6,621 bases of DNA, taken from the NCBI GenBank assembly GCA_028287665.1, contig JAQBPF010000467.1, forward strand, positions 1-6,621, given 5' to 3'. Below the pieces are notes generated by a model, which did not search any database, had not been told where the DNA came from, and saw only the letters and a list, made by a program, of their open reading frames with translations. A program made the translations under genes and the position numbers. Origin of the DNA: Deinococcus sp. (GTDB lineage Bacteria > Deinococcota > Deinococci > Deinococcales > Deinococcaceae). Shown here in pieces: positions 1-6,621 of this stretch. Within the stretch, counting starts at the first letter, position 1. Each line of letters begins with the position of its first letter.

Positions 1-317
1 TATCGAACTGGCAGGCCATCAAAACCGCCGAGCGTGGTGGCAAACCCCGCAGCGCCGCCGACCGCGTGCCCGCCGCGCTGGGGGCACTGGCCCGCGAAAC
101 TCAGGCGCAAAAGCTGGCTGGACGGTCCAAACCCGCAGACGCTGCTGGACGCCTGGAGGCCATGTCGGCCCTTCAGGCTGCGGCCCCCACAGAGGCGGGC
201 GTGGCTGAAGCTCTGGCTGCCGTCGTGGCCTGGGCGCGGGGTCTGGGGATAGATCCTGAAGTGGCCCTGCGCGCCCAGACACAAGCGGTGTTGGCGGCGC
301 TGCCTGATCCGGCATGA
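1..317 (+). CDS. mazG: MazG-like nucleoside triphosphate pyrophosphohydrolase, C-terminal fragment
   Basis: Only the last 104 codons are present; the reading frame is open from position 3 and runs off the left edge. The first residues ([12 protein letters not shown], then [19 protein letters not shown]) resemble the linker in two-domain MazG proteins, where a W-x-x-I-K-x-x-E segment precedes a P-x-x-L-x-A-L-x-x-A stretch at the start of the second MazG domain. The end ([15 protein letters not shown]) matches the helix that closes that domain. MazG hydrolyses NTPs and dNTPs to monophosphates and pyrophosphate in the cytoplasm, and is thought to remove aberrant nucleotides or limit (p)ppGpp signalling. 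By hand alignment to E. coli MazG from memory, the ExxE and ExxD metal ligands are mostly lost here, so this domain may be structural while the N-terminal domain, outside the window, would be catalytic. The stop codon overlaps the next start (ATGA), which implies one transcript. The identity rests on short motifs and is moderately certain. Confidence 0.6.
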   Translation, partial: SNWQAIKTAERGGKPRSAADRVPAALGALARETQAQKLAGRSKPADAAGRLEAMSALQAAAPTEAGVAEALAAVVAWARGLGIDPEVALRAQTQAVLAALPDPA

Positions 318-916
318 GCGATCCTGAGTTACACGGGCCTGACCCGCTGGACGCCGCGCAGCAAGACCCCTGGGCCGTGTGGCTGGGCGGGCGCACCCGG
401 CAGCCTCTGGATTTGCCCCACTACCGCCGCGCCGCCGTGCTGGTGGCCCTGACGCGCGAACCTGATCCCCGAGTGCTGCTGACGGTGCGCTCTGCGGATC
501 TGCCCACCCACAAGGGCCAGATCGCCTTTCCCGGCGGCAGTCTGGAAACGGGGGAAACGCCCGTGCAGGCGGCCCTGCGTGAAGCTGATGAAGAGGTGGG
601 CCTGGCTTCCGATCTGCCTGAAGTGCTGGGTGAACTGGACGACGTTTTTACGCCCATCGGGTTTCATGTGACGCCTGTGCTGGCGCGTGTTCCGGCAGAA
701 CTGAACCTGATTCCTACCGATGAAGTGGCCCAGATCATTTTGCCCACATTGGCCGAACTCCGCGCGCTGCAGGTCATCCGTGAGCTTCGGACTTTGCCAG
801 ATGGCACGTCTGTGACCCTGTACCGCTACCCCTGGCAGGGCCACGATATCTGGGGAATGACGGCGCGGATTTTGCATGACCTGCTGACGCAGGGGCCAGG
901 CTCGGCCGTGGAATAA
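314..916 (+). CDS. CoA pyrophosphatase, Nudix hydrolase family
   Basis: This complete 200-residue protein carries a perfect Nudix box (GX5EX7REUXEEXGU) at residues 75-97, with G75, E81, R89, E90, E93, E94 and G96 in place. Immediately before it, residues 55-74 ([20 protein letters not shown]) form the NuCoA signature that marks coenzyme A pyrophosphatases. The C-terminal [18 protein letters not shown] segment is also typical of this subfamily. Such enzymes cleave CoA and its oxidised or acylated forms to 3',5'-ADP and 4'-phosphopantetheine in the cytosol, using Mg2+ or Mn2+. The length is close to the structurally characterised D. radiodurans enzyme DR_1184 (about 194 residues, as I recall), which is probably the orthologue. 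The ATG overlaps the stop of the MazG-like gene by 4 bases and has no good Shine-Dalgarno sequence, so translational coupling is likely. The reaction is well supported; the physiological substrate (CoA or damaged CoA) cannot be settled from sequence. Confidence 0.93.
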   Translation: MSDPELHGPDPLDAAQQDPWAVWLGGRTRQPLDLPHYRRAAVLVALTREPDPRVLLTVRSADLPTHKGQIAFPGGSLETGETPVQAALREADEEVGLASDLPEVLGELDDVFTPIGFHVTPVLARVPAELNLIPTDEVAQIILPTLAELRALQVIRELRTLPDGTSVTLYRYPWQGHDIWGMTARILHDLLTQGPGSAVE

Positions 917-940
917 AGCCAGTCCCTTCGGCTTGATCCC

Positions 941-972
941 AAAAAAAAGCCCCCACCCGGAGGTGAGGAGCT
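941..972 (-). terminator. Rho-independent terminator of the DUF4384/PEGA gene, probably bidirectional
   Basis: Read on the minus strand, a GC-rich hairpin (948-972) starts 22 bases after the stop of the gene at 995-2020 and runs straight into eight T (941-948). The arms are AGCTCC-T-CACC and GGTGGGGGCT, with one bulged T and one T-G pair, around a TCCG loop closed by C-G. That is a UNCG-type tetraloop, a very stable fold. On the plus strand the same hairpin is followed by CTTTTGT, so it could also end the MazG/CoA pyrophosphatase transcript, whose stop lies 24 bases upstream. Confidence 0.85.
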
Positions 973-994
973 TCTTTTGTCCACCGACTCAGAT

Positions 995-2020
<1,026 letters not shown>

Positions 2021-2027
2021 GGGTGGT

Positions 2028-2033
2028 ACCTCC
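2028..2033 (-). promoter_or_regulatory. Ribosome binding site of the DUF4384/PEGA gene
   Basis: The minus strand reads GGAGGT seven bases before the ATG at 2020. This is the strongest Shine-Dalgarno sequence in the window. It fixes the start and suggests high expression, as expected for an abundant envelope protein. The neighbouring permease and second Nudix genes have no such site. Confidence 0.85.
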
Positions 2034-2100
2034 GAGAAGCAGACTAGTGGCCCTCGCTTGACGCCCCATGAGCAACCCCGACCATAACGTTAATAGTGCT

Positions 2101-2134
2101 TCAGCCCACGGTCAGGAAGGTAACCGAAGGCTGA
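2101..2134. repeat. Nested inverted repeat in the permease-DUF4384 spacer
   Basis: TCAGCC (2101-2106) pairs with GGCTGA (2129-2134). Inside it, CGGT (2109-2112) pairs with ACCG (2123-2126). The two stems are separated by a symmetric 2 by 2 mismatch and enclose a 10-base loop. On the minus strand no T-run follows, so it is not a standard terminator. A possible -10 box, TATTAA (minus strand, 2090-2095), lies just downstream but has no good -35 partner. The structure may be an operator, an attenuator or an RNA-processing hairpin; its role is unknown. Confidence 0.5.
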
Positions 2135-2151
2135 TCTTCAGGGCAATGTTC

Positions 2152-2163
2152 CTAAATATTTAG
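2152..2163. repeat. Perfect 12-bp AT-rich palindrome over the permease stop codon
   Basis: CTAAATATTTAG is a perfect palindrome that contains the permease stop codon (2160-2162) and is markedly AT-rich for this GC-rich DNA. It could be a protein binding site or simply chance. No second copy was noticed in the window. Confidence 0.4.
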
Positions 2164-3377
2164 CGAATAATCCGCGCTGGCTCGACATTCGCCGCCCGCC
2201 GTGCCGGAATCAGAGCCGCCAGCATGGTCGTTCCCAGGCCGACCGCGTTGACCCACAACAGGTCGGTCAGGCGCACCTCGACTGGCAAGGCCGTGATGAA
2301 ATACAGGTCGCCCGGCAACTGAAAAGGCCGCAGCGTGAAGTAGGCGCTGATGGCGAGGCCCAGCAGATTGCCCAGCACCAGGCCGCTGAATCCCAGCACC
2401 AGGCCTTCCAGCACGAACACACGGGTAATCAGATTGCGCGTGGCTCCGATGGCCCGCAGAATGGCAATCTCCTGCGTTTTCTCGAACACGGCCAGCGTGA
2501 GCACATTGGCGATTCCGAAGGCCGCCACGATGACGATCAGAAACACCACGAAGGCGATGACCCGTTTTTGCAGTGCCAGTTGGTCCAGCAGCGTGCCGTA
2601 CAGGTTTTGCCAGGGCAGCGCCGCATACGGCAGCGTGCGCGTGAGGGCCGACCCGACGGCGGGCGCGGTGGCCGGATCGCGCAGGCGCAACTGGTAGCCC
2701 GTGATATTCGGAGTCTGTTGCAGGGCCTGGAGCGTACCCAGATTGGTAAAGGCATAGGCACTGTCGATCAGGTAATTGCCTGTGCTGAACACCCCTTTCA
2801 CTTTCAGGGTGGCCCGGCGTTGCGTGCTGTTCAGCAGGCGGACCTCATCGCCCGCAAAGGCTCCCACACTGCGGGCCAAGGACGCGCCCAGCATCACCTC
2901 GCCGTCTTTGAGGCCCGCCAGCACCTCGCCCTCTTCCGGCTGAAGTTGAAGCACCTGCGCCGCTGTGGGCTGCACGCCGAACAGGGTGGCAAAATCCACC
3001 CCGGCGTTGCGGCTTCCGCTGGCCGGGCGGGTCAGCAGGCCTTTATCGGCCAGAAATGGTGTTACTGCCGTGACTTCCTTGTTGTCGGCCATGACCTTTT
3101 CCAGTGCCGGATCGCGCGGCTGGGGCGCAAACGATGTGATGCTCAGGTGTGGGCTGGCCCGCAGCGTCGCGTCAATTAGGGAGCGCGTAAACCCGTTGGT
3201 CAGGCTCAGCGCCGCGATCAGCACCATCACGCCTACCGCGATGCCCAGAATGGTCAGCACATTTTGCGTGCGCCGCCGCGACAGGTGCGCCCGTGCCAGT
3301 GTCCACGCGAGATCGGGCACGCGGGCGCGGGCGGTCGGGGCAGGGGAGATGGTGGGTGTCGGATCGGCAGCGGGCAT
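2160..3377 (-). CDS. LolC/LolE-type ABC transporter permease
   Basis: This 405-residue membrane protein has the MacB/FtsX/LolCE permease plan. A first helix at about 38-60 (NVLTILGIAVGVMVLIAALS) is followed by NGF and a periplasmic domain at about 62-265. Three further helices lie at about 272-296, 320-346 and 370-391. The EKTQEIAILRAIGATRNLI segment (299-317) is the conserved cytoplasmic coupling region that contacts the ATPase, and the end (IPARRAANVEPARIIR) is the family's usual tail. The N-terminal SLTNGF motif resembles LolC/LolE of the lipoprotein-releasing system rather than MacB, so export or release of lipoproteins or other envelope cargo is likely but not proven. No ATPase (LolD) gene is present in the window. 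The ATG is preceded by about 20 Pro/Ala-rich residues and no ribosome site; a TANNNT box 8 bases upstream suggests a leaderless mRNA. The DUF4384 gene lies 139 bases downstream and has its own ribosome site. Confidence 0.88.
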   Translation of the reverse strand: MPAADPTPTISPAPTARARVPDLAWTLARAHLSRRRTQNVLTILGIAVGVMVLIAALSLTNGFTRSLIDATLRASPHLSITSFAPQPRDPALEKVMADNKEVTAVTPFLADKGLLTRPASGSRNAGVDFATLFGVQPTAAQVLQLQPEEGEVLAGLKDGEVMLGASLARSVGAFAGDEVRLLNSTQRRATLKVKGVFSTGNYLIDSAYAFTNLGTLQALQQTPNITGYQLRLRDPATAPAVGSALTRTLPYAALPWQNLYGTLLDQLALQKRVIAFVVFLIVIVAAFGIANVLTLAVFEKTQEIAILRAIGATRNLITRVFVLEGLVLGFSGLVLGNLLGLAISAYFTLRPFQLPGDLYFITALPVEVRLTDLLWVNAVGLGTTMLAALIPARRAANVEPARIIR

Positions 3378-3385
3378 GAGGCTAG

Positions 3386-3391
3386 AGCTTA
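3386..3391 (-). promoter_or_regulatory. Candidate leaderless -10 box (TAAGCT) of the permease gene
   Basis: On the minus strand TAAGCT fits the TANNNT consensus described for leaderless Deinococcus genes and ends 8 bases before the permease ATG. No Shine-Dalgarno sequence lies between them, and no convincing -35 box is seen. The motif has only three fixed bases, so chance occurrence is possible. Confidence 0.4.
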
Positions 3392-3478
3392 CACGGGGCG
3401 GGCCAAGAATAGCTTTACAGAGGCGGCAGCATATGCGGCACCACCTGGCCTATTGTGCAAGTAGAGTAGGGGTCAGTT

Positions 3479-4003
3479 ATGCGACTGAACCGACTCTTGC
3501 TGCTTGCGCCGCTTCTCACCGCCTGCGGCCTGATTCCCCTCCCCGAACAGGCCGGGAATGATTTCCATGTCATCAATGAACTTGGCCCTCTGCAAGCGTC
3601 TCAGGTCGCCTACCTGAACTCCAATCAGCTGGAATACCTCAAGATTCCCAGATTGTCTTACCGGGACGTGACCTTGAAGGCCGCCGCCACTTACCGGGGC
3701 GAATCCAAGCAGTTGCGGGTGCAATTGTTTGCCCTGAATCACAGCCCCAACTGCCCGTTTGTAGAGGCAAAGCAGGAGGGCTACGGCGGGGCGTATCTGT
3801 GTAACGGGACGGGAGGCGGCCAATACCTGACAGAACTGCTGCTCAGCCCAGATAAGCCTCTGCCCATCGTCCTCAAAAATCCCATTCTGGACCAGGCCGT
3901 GCGGGAAGGAACGCTCTATCTGGGAGCCAGAATCCTGGAGGGGCAACTCGATTTTGGCGAACGGGTCGAGTTCACCCAGATTCGCTTCCGGGGCCGCCTG
4001 TAA
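3479..4003 (+). CDS. Predicted lipoprotein of unknown function
   Basis: This 174-residue protein starts with MRLNRLLLLAPLLTACG, a short lipoprotein signal peptide with the lipobox L13-T14-A15-C16, so Cys16 should be lipid-modified and become the mature N-terminus. Gly17 follows the cysteine. The mature part is rich in alternating hydrophobic and polar residues, suggesting beta structure. It has two more cysteines, C92 and C108, that could form a disulfide outside the cytoplasm. I recognise no family. The ATG is preceded by a weak AGGGGT (3468-3473) at 5-base spacing; a TAGAGT box (3462-3467) lies 11 bases before the ATG. The gene is divergent from the LolC/E-like permease across a 101-base spacer, which is suggestive because Lol permeases handle lipoproteins, but no direct link is visible. 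The second Nudix gene starts 45 bases after its stop on the same strand. Confidence 0.8.
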   Translation: MRLNRLLLLAPLLTACGLIPLPEQAGNDFHVINELGPLQASQVAYLNSNQLEYLKIPRLSYRDVTLKAAATYRGESKQLRVQLFALNHSPNCPFVEAKQEGYGGAYLCNGTGGGQYLTELLLSPDKPLPIVLKNPILDQAVREGTLYLGARILEGQLDFGERVEFTQIRFRGRL

Positions 4004-4034
4004 ATAAACCCACGCGACTCATCTGGCGGTGGAT

Positions 4035-4040
4035 TACTCT
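4035..4040 (+). promoter_or_regulatory. Candidate leaderless -10 box (TACTCT) of the second Nudix gene
   Basis: TACTCT matches TANNNT and ends 8 bases before the GTG start at 4049, the same spacing as the box before the permease. No Shine-Dalgarno sequence is present between it and the start, and the upstream -35 region is not convincing. This would give the Nudix gene its own start of transcription after the lipoprotein gene. Confidence 0.4.
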
Positions 4041-4048
4041 GGCCGACT

Positions 4049-4519
4049 GTGGCTACTGATCCCGTGCAGGATTACATTCCTTACCTTCGCCGTATGATCG
4101 GCACCAGCGCTGTGAATCTGATGGGAGCCGTAGGTATTGTGCTCAACGATGACGGGCAAGTCCTGCTTCAACGTTTGGCAGGGCGTGACGTCTGGGGCCT
4201 GCCCGGCGGCCTCTGCGAGCTTGGAGAAGCGCCCCAGCACACCATGACGCGGGAAGTGCATGAGGAAACGGGGCTGGAAGTCTTGGAATCCACTCTGCTT
4301 GAACTGTTGGTGACGCCTCATCGTCAGCTGCCCAACGGAGACGAAGCCTATTTTTATACGGCGGTGTACCACGTGACCCACTGGCAGGGTACACCCATGC
4401 CAGACGGCGTAGAGGGAATCGAACTCGCATTTTTCGGTGCCGAAGACTTGCCTGTATTGCGCGGCCAGCCTGCCCATTGGACGGTCAATTGGTTGCTGGC
4501 CCGCTCCGGCATAAGCTGA
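4049..4519 (+). CDS. Nudix hydrolase of undetermined substrate
   Basis: This 156-residue protein has a complete Nudix box at residues 54-76: G54, E60, R68, E69, E72, E73 and G75, preceded by WGLPGG. The box binds the metal ions used to cut a diphosphate linkage in a nucleoside diphosphate derivative. The N-terminus (YIPYLRRMIG, 10-18) followed by a GAVGIVLNDDGQVLLQR strand is typical of small single-domain MutT/ADP-ribose-pyrophosphatase-like Nudix proteins. It lacks the CoA signature seen in the other Nudix protein here. The substrate cannot be read from the sequence. GTG at 4049 is the first start codon in frame after the upstream stop at 4001, and the family-typical N-terminal motif lies within its first 18 residues; the next in-frame ATG would cut into that motif. 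There is no Shine-Dalgarno sequence. Its last codons form half of a terminator hairpin, and it converges on ppc with a 23-base gap. Confidence 0.92.
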   Translation: MATDPVQDYIPYLRRMIGTSAVNLMGAVGIVLNDDGQVLLQRLAGRDVWGLPGGLCELGEAPQHTMTREVHEETGLEVLESTLLELLVTPHRQLPNGDEAYFYTAVYHVTHWQGTPMPDGVEGIELAFFGAEDLPVLRGQPAHWTVNWLLARSGIS

Positions 4520-4533
4520 AAGCGGGCCAGCAA
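4493..4533. terminator. 13-bp perfect hairpin between convergent Nudix and ppc genes
   Basis: TTGCTGGCCCGCT (4493-4505) is perfectly complementary to AGCGGGCCAGCAA (4521-4533), with a 15-base loop. The left arm is coding sequence (L149-L150-A151-R152 of the Nudix protein) and the loop contains its stop codon. On the plus strand the stem is followed only by a short TTT. On the minus strand the stem begins 9 bases after the ppc stop and has no T-run. It probably stops or protects transcripts from both sides; efficiency as an intrinsic terminator is uncertain. Confidence 0.65.
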
Positions 4534-4542
4534 TTTCACCCT

Positions 4543-6621
4543 TTACCCCGTATTCCTCACCCCTGCCGCCACCCCTTGCAAGCTCAGCAGCAGGGGGCGT
4601 TCGTATTCGTCCAGGCCGTCTTCGGTGGTGCGGGCGCGGCGAAGCAACTCGACCTGAATCCGGTGAATCGGGTCGATGTAGGGATTGCGTAGGGCAATGC
4701 TTTCGCGCAGGCGGGGTTCGTTGCCCAGCAGCTCTGCGCCGATGACGCTCTGCACGGCTTCTACAGCGTCGCGGTAGCTGGCCTTCAGGTGTTCGGCCAG
4801 GCGGGCGCTGCCTTCTGCCGTGCCTTCGCCGCTGTCCAGCAGGGTCAGGTACTCGCTAAAAATCAGCGGGTCACTCTTGGCAAGGCTCATCTGGCTGTTG
4901 TCCAGCACGGTGCGGAAGAACGGCCAGTCGGCGTACATGGCGCGGGCCTGCTCCACCCCGATTTCCCGAATCCCTTCGGTCAGGCCGTACCAGCCGGGCA
5001 GATTGGCGCGGTTTTGCGTCCAGCTCATGACCCACGGAATGGCGCGGAGGTTGCCGAGCGTGGGTGCACCAGGGCGGCGAACGGGCCGGGAAGCGATGTT
5101 CAGGCGGGCGATTTCGTGGATGGGCGTAACCCGTTCGAAGAACGGCAGGAAATCAGCGTCGTCTACGAGGGTGCGGTAGGCGCGGGCGCTGATGCGGGCG
5201 GCGCGGTCCAGGGCGCGCATCCACTCGGCGGGCGGGTCGAGCGCGGGGCGGGCGGCGGCCAGCATCAGGCCGTAGAGCGCCTGTTCCAGATTGCGGCGGG
5301 CCAGCACGGGGTGGCTGTATTTGTCGGCCAATGCCTCGCCCTGCTCGGTAATCCGTATTCCGGCGTCGATGGTTCCGGCAGGCTGGCCCAGAATGGCCCG
5401 GCTGGCAGGCCCGCCCCCGCGTCCGATGGAGGTGCCGCGTCCGTGAAAGAAGCGCCAATGTACGCCTGCACGCCTGCACACATCACTGATTTTGCGCTGA
5501 GCCTCGTGCAGGGCCCAGTTGGCAGCCAGGAAGCCTGCGTCTTTGTTGGAATCGCTGTAGCCCAGCATGATTTCCTGCACGTTCTCGCCCAGTACGGCGC
5601 GGTATTCGGGCAGTGAGAGCAGTTCCCAGACCACCTGCGGGGCGCGTTCCAGATCGGCCAGTGTCTCGAACAGGGGCACCGGCAGGATGGCAAACCCCAC
5701 CTCGCGGGCCAGCAGCAGCGGCTCCAGCACGTCCGACACGCTTTCGGACATGCTGATCACGTAATGCCCGAAGGCGCGGGGGCCAACCAGATGGGTCGCC
5801 GCCTGCACCTCCCGAATAGGCCCGATGGCCGTTTCCAGCGTGTCGGTCAGGGTTTCGCCCGCAGGCCACAGCGGACGGCGAGAGCGCAGTTCGCGGGTCA
5901 GCAGTTCCTGTTTGGCGTGTTCCGGCAGGGCCAGATAGTCGGCTTCCACTCCCGCTGCCTTCAGCAGTTCGGCCACCGCCGCGCCCGTCTGGGCACTGTG
6001 TTCGCGCACGTCCAGGCTCACCAGATGTTGTCCGAACACGCGGGCCACCGTCAGCAGAGGCGTCAGCAGCTGGTCGGCGCTGCGGTGCTGACCCTCGGCG
6101 TGCAGTCGCTCGCGCAGGGCTTCCAGGCGCGGCAGCAACTCGACGGGCAAGCCGCCTTGCACCGCGTTGTGCAGGTCGCGCAGTTCCTCGCGGTAGCTGT
6201 CGGGTGAATCTTCGGCGGTTCCTTCCTGACTCAGATCGGCATAGGCCTGTTTGATTGCGCCCAGCAGCACTTCCCGCGCCCGTTCCCGGTGCACTTCCAG
6301 CGCTTCACGGGTGGCCTGCGGCGTCACGAAAGGGTTGCCGTCGCGGTCGCCGCCCATCCAGGAACTGAAACTCAGGGGCACATGCGCCGCCGTCTCGCGC
6401 CCGTACACGGTGCGGAAGGCCCGCTGGAGGTCGCGCTGGAGCGCCGGGAGCGCCTGTGCGCTAGAAGTGACGTAATTCAGGCCGCCCTTGACCTCATCGA
6501 GCACGGTGGGTTTCAGGCGGCGCAGCTCGGGGGTCGTCCACATGGCTTCCACGTGTGCGGCCACGCGCTCCACCGCCGATTCGTCCTGGCTGTGCAGGTC
6601 AGGAATGGCGCGGGCCACCTC
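4543..6621 (-). CDS. ppc: Phosphoenolpyruvate carboxylase, N-terminal part outside window
   Basis: The last 692 codons are visible and the frame stays open to the right edge; roughly 130-190 residues, including the catalytic TAHPTE histidine, must lie beyond it. The enzyme makes oxaloacetate from phosphoenolpyruvate and bicarbonate to refill the TCA cycle. Counting from the Val codon at 6616-6618, family landmarks are GGDRDGNP (89-96), SLDVRE (201-206), EIMLGYSDSNKDAGFLAA (349-366), FHGRGTSIGRGGGP (391-404), ITEQGE (423-428), MSLAKSD (577-583), LRNPYIDP (643-650) and the C-terminal RNTG. Lys581, Arg644, Arg400 and Asn689 correspond to the aspartate-inhibitor ligands of E. coli PPC (K773, R832, R587, N881), so feedback inhibition by aspartate is plausible. 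In the mobile catalytic loop the usual FHGRGG is FHGRGT, a Gly-to-Thr change. An internal GTG at 6618 is not the true start, since homology requires an upstream N-terminus. Confidence 0.97.
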   Translation of the reverse strand, partial: EVARAIPDLHSQDESAVERVAAHVEAMWTTPELRRLKPTVLDEVKGGLNYVTSSAQALPALQRDLQRAFRTVYGRETAAHVPLSFSSWMGGDRDGNPFVTPQATREALEVHRERAREVLLGAIKQAYADLSQEGTAEDSPDSYREELRDLHNAVQGGLPVELLPRLEALRERLHAEGQHRSADQLLTPLLTVARVFGQHLVSLDVREHSAQTGAAVAELLKAAGVEADYLALPEHAKQELLTRELRSRRPLWPAGETLTDTLETAIGPIREVQAATHLVGPRAFGHYVISMSESVSDVLEPLLLAREVGFAILPVPLFETLADLERAPQVVWELLSLPEYRAVLGENVQEIMLGYSDSNKDAGFLAANWALHEAQRKISDVCRRAGVHWRFFHGRGTSIGRGGGPASRAILGQPAGTIDAGIRITEQGEALADKYSHPVLARRNLEQALYGLMLAAARPALDPPAEWMRALDRAARISARAYRTLVDDADFLPFFERVTPIHEIARLNIASRPVRRPGAPTLGNLRAIPWVMSWTQNRANLPGWYGLTEGIREIGVEQARAMYADWPFFRTVLDNSQMSLAKSDPLIFSEYLTLLDSGEGTAEGSARLAEHLKASYRDAVEAVQSVIGAELLGNEPRLRESIALRNPYIDPIHRIQVELLRRARTTEDGLDEYERPLLLSLQGVAAGVRNTG

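Noticed and set aside
66..317. A separate small gene starting at GTG 66
   Set aside because: The frame is open to the left edge and the residues before position 66 ([12 protein letters not shown]) continue a MazG-like match, so this is the end of a larger gene rather than a short independent one.
2081..2096. Possible radiation/desiccation response motif (RDRM) near CATAACGTTAATAG
   Set aside because: A TTATG half-site exists on the minus strand, but the partner half-site at the required spacing is missing, so it does not make the 17-bp palindrome.
3462..3467. TAGAGT as a third leaderless -10 box, for the lipoprotein gene
   Set aside because: Its distance to the ATG is 11 rather than 8 bases, and a weak Shine-Dalgarno sequence (AGGGGT) lies between them, so a short-leader start is equally likely.
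2568..3561. Plus-strand frames opposite the permease gene and running into the lipoprotein region
   Set aside because: They overlap the well-supported permease and the divergent spacer, encode Arg/Gln-rich sequence without domains, and conflict with the lipobox frame of the lipoprotein gene.
4789..5616. A 275-codon plus-strand frame inside ppc
   Set aside because: ppc is certain from many conserved motifs on the minus strand; long antisense frames are expected in GC-rich coding DNA.

Overview
The window looks like ordinary chromosomal DNA from a Deinococcus-type bacterium. The evidence is the high GC content, the combination of Nudix hydrolases with an exported DUF4384/PEGA envelope protein, and two genes that lack a Shine-Dalgarno sequence but have a TANNNT box 8 bases before the start codon, as expected for leaderless genes in this group. 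The genus call rests on protein style and arrangement, not on a search. No mobile element, CRISPR array, tRNA or rRNA was seen.

Layout. Positions 1-916 (+) hold the C-terminal end of a MazG-like nucleotide pyrophosphohydrolase, overlapping by 4 bases (ATGA) a CoA pyrophosphatase of the Nudix family. A hairpin terminator at 941-972 separates this pair from a gene on the opposite strand. Positions 995-2020 (-) encode a secreted protein with one DUF4384 domain and two PEGA-like domains. Upstream of it, in the same direction, lies a LolC/LolE-type ABC permease (2160-3377, -). Their 139-base spacer contains a nested inverted repeat. A short spacer at 3378-3478 separates the permease from a divergent predicted lipoprotein (3479-4003, +). 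It is followed by a second Nudix hydrolase (4049-4519, +). This gene converges on phosphoenolpyruvate carboxylase (4543-6621, -), whose N-terminal part lies outside the window. A perfect 13-bp hairpin sits between the two convergent genes.

How the genes fit together. Three genes belong to nucleotide or cofactor clean-up (MazG-like, CoA pyrophosphatase, second Nudix). Three concern the cell envelope (DUF4384/PEGA protein, LolC/E-like permease, lipoprotein). One is anaplerotic central metabolism (ppc). The MazG/Nudix pair is probably translationally coupled, and the permease next to a lipoprotein is functionally suggestive. I found no convincing new multi-gene system. The points worth a second look are a substituted glycine in the catalytic loop of ppc, the degenerate last domain of the MazG-like protein, the orphan permease, and several small DNA structures.
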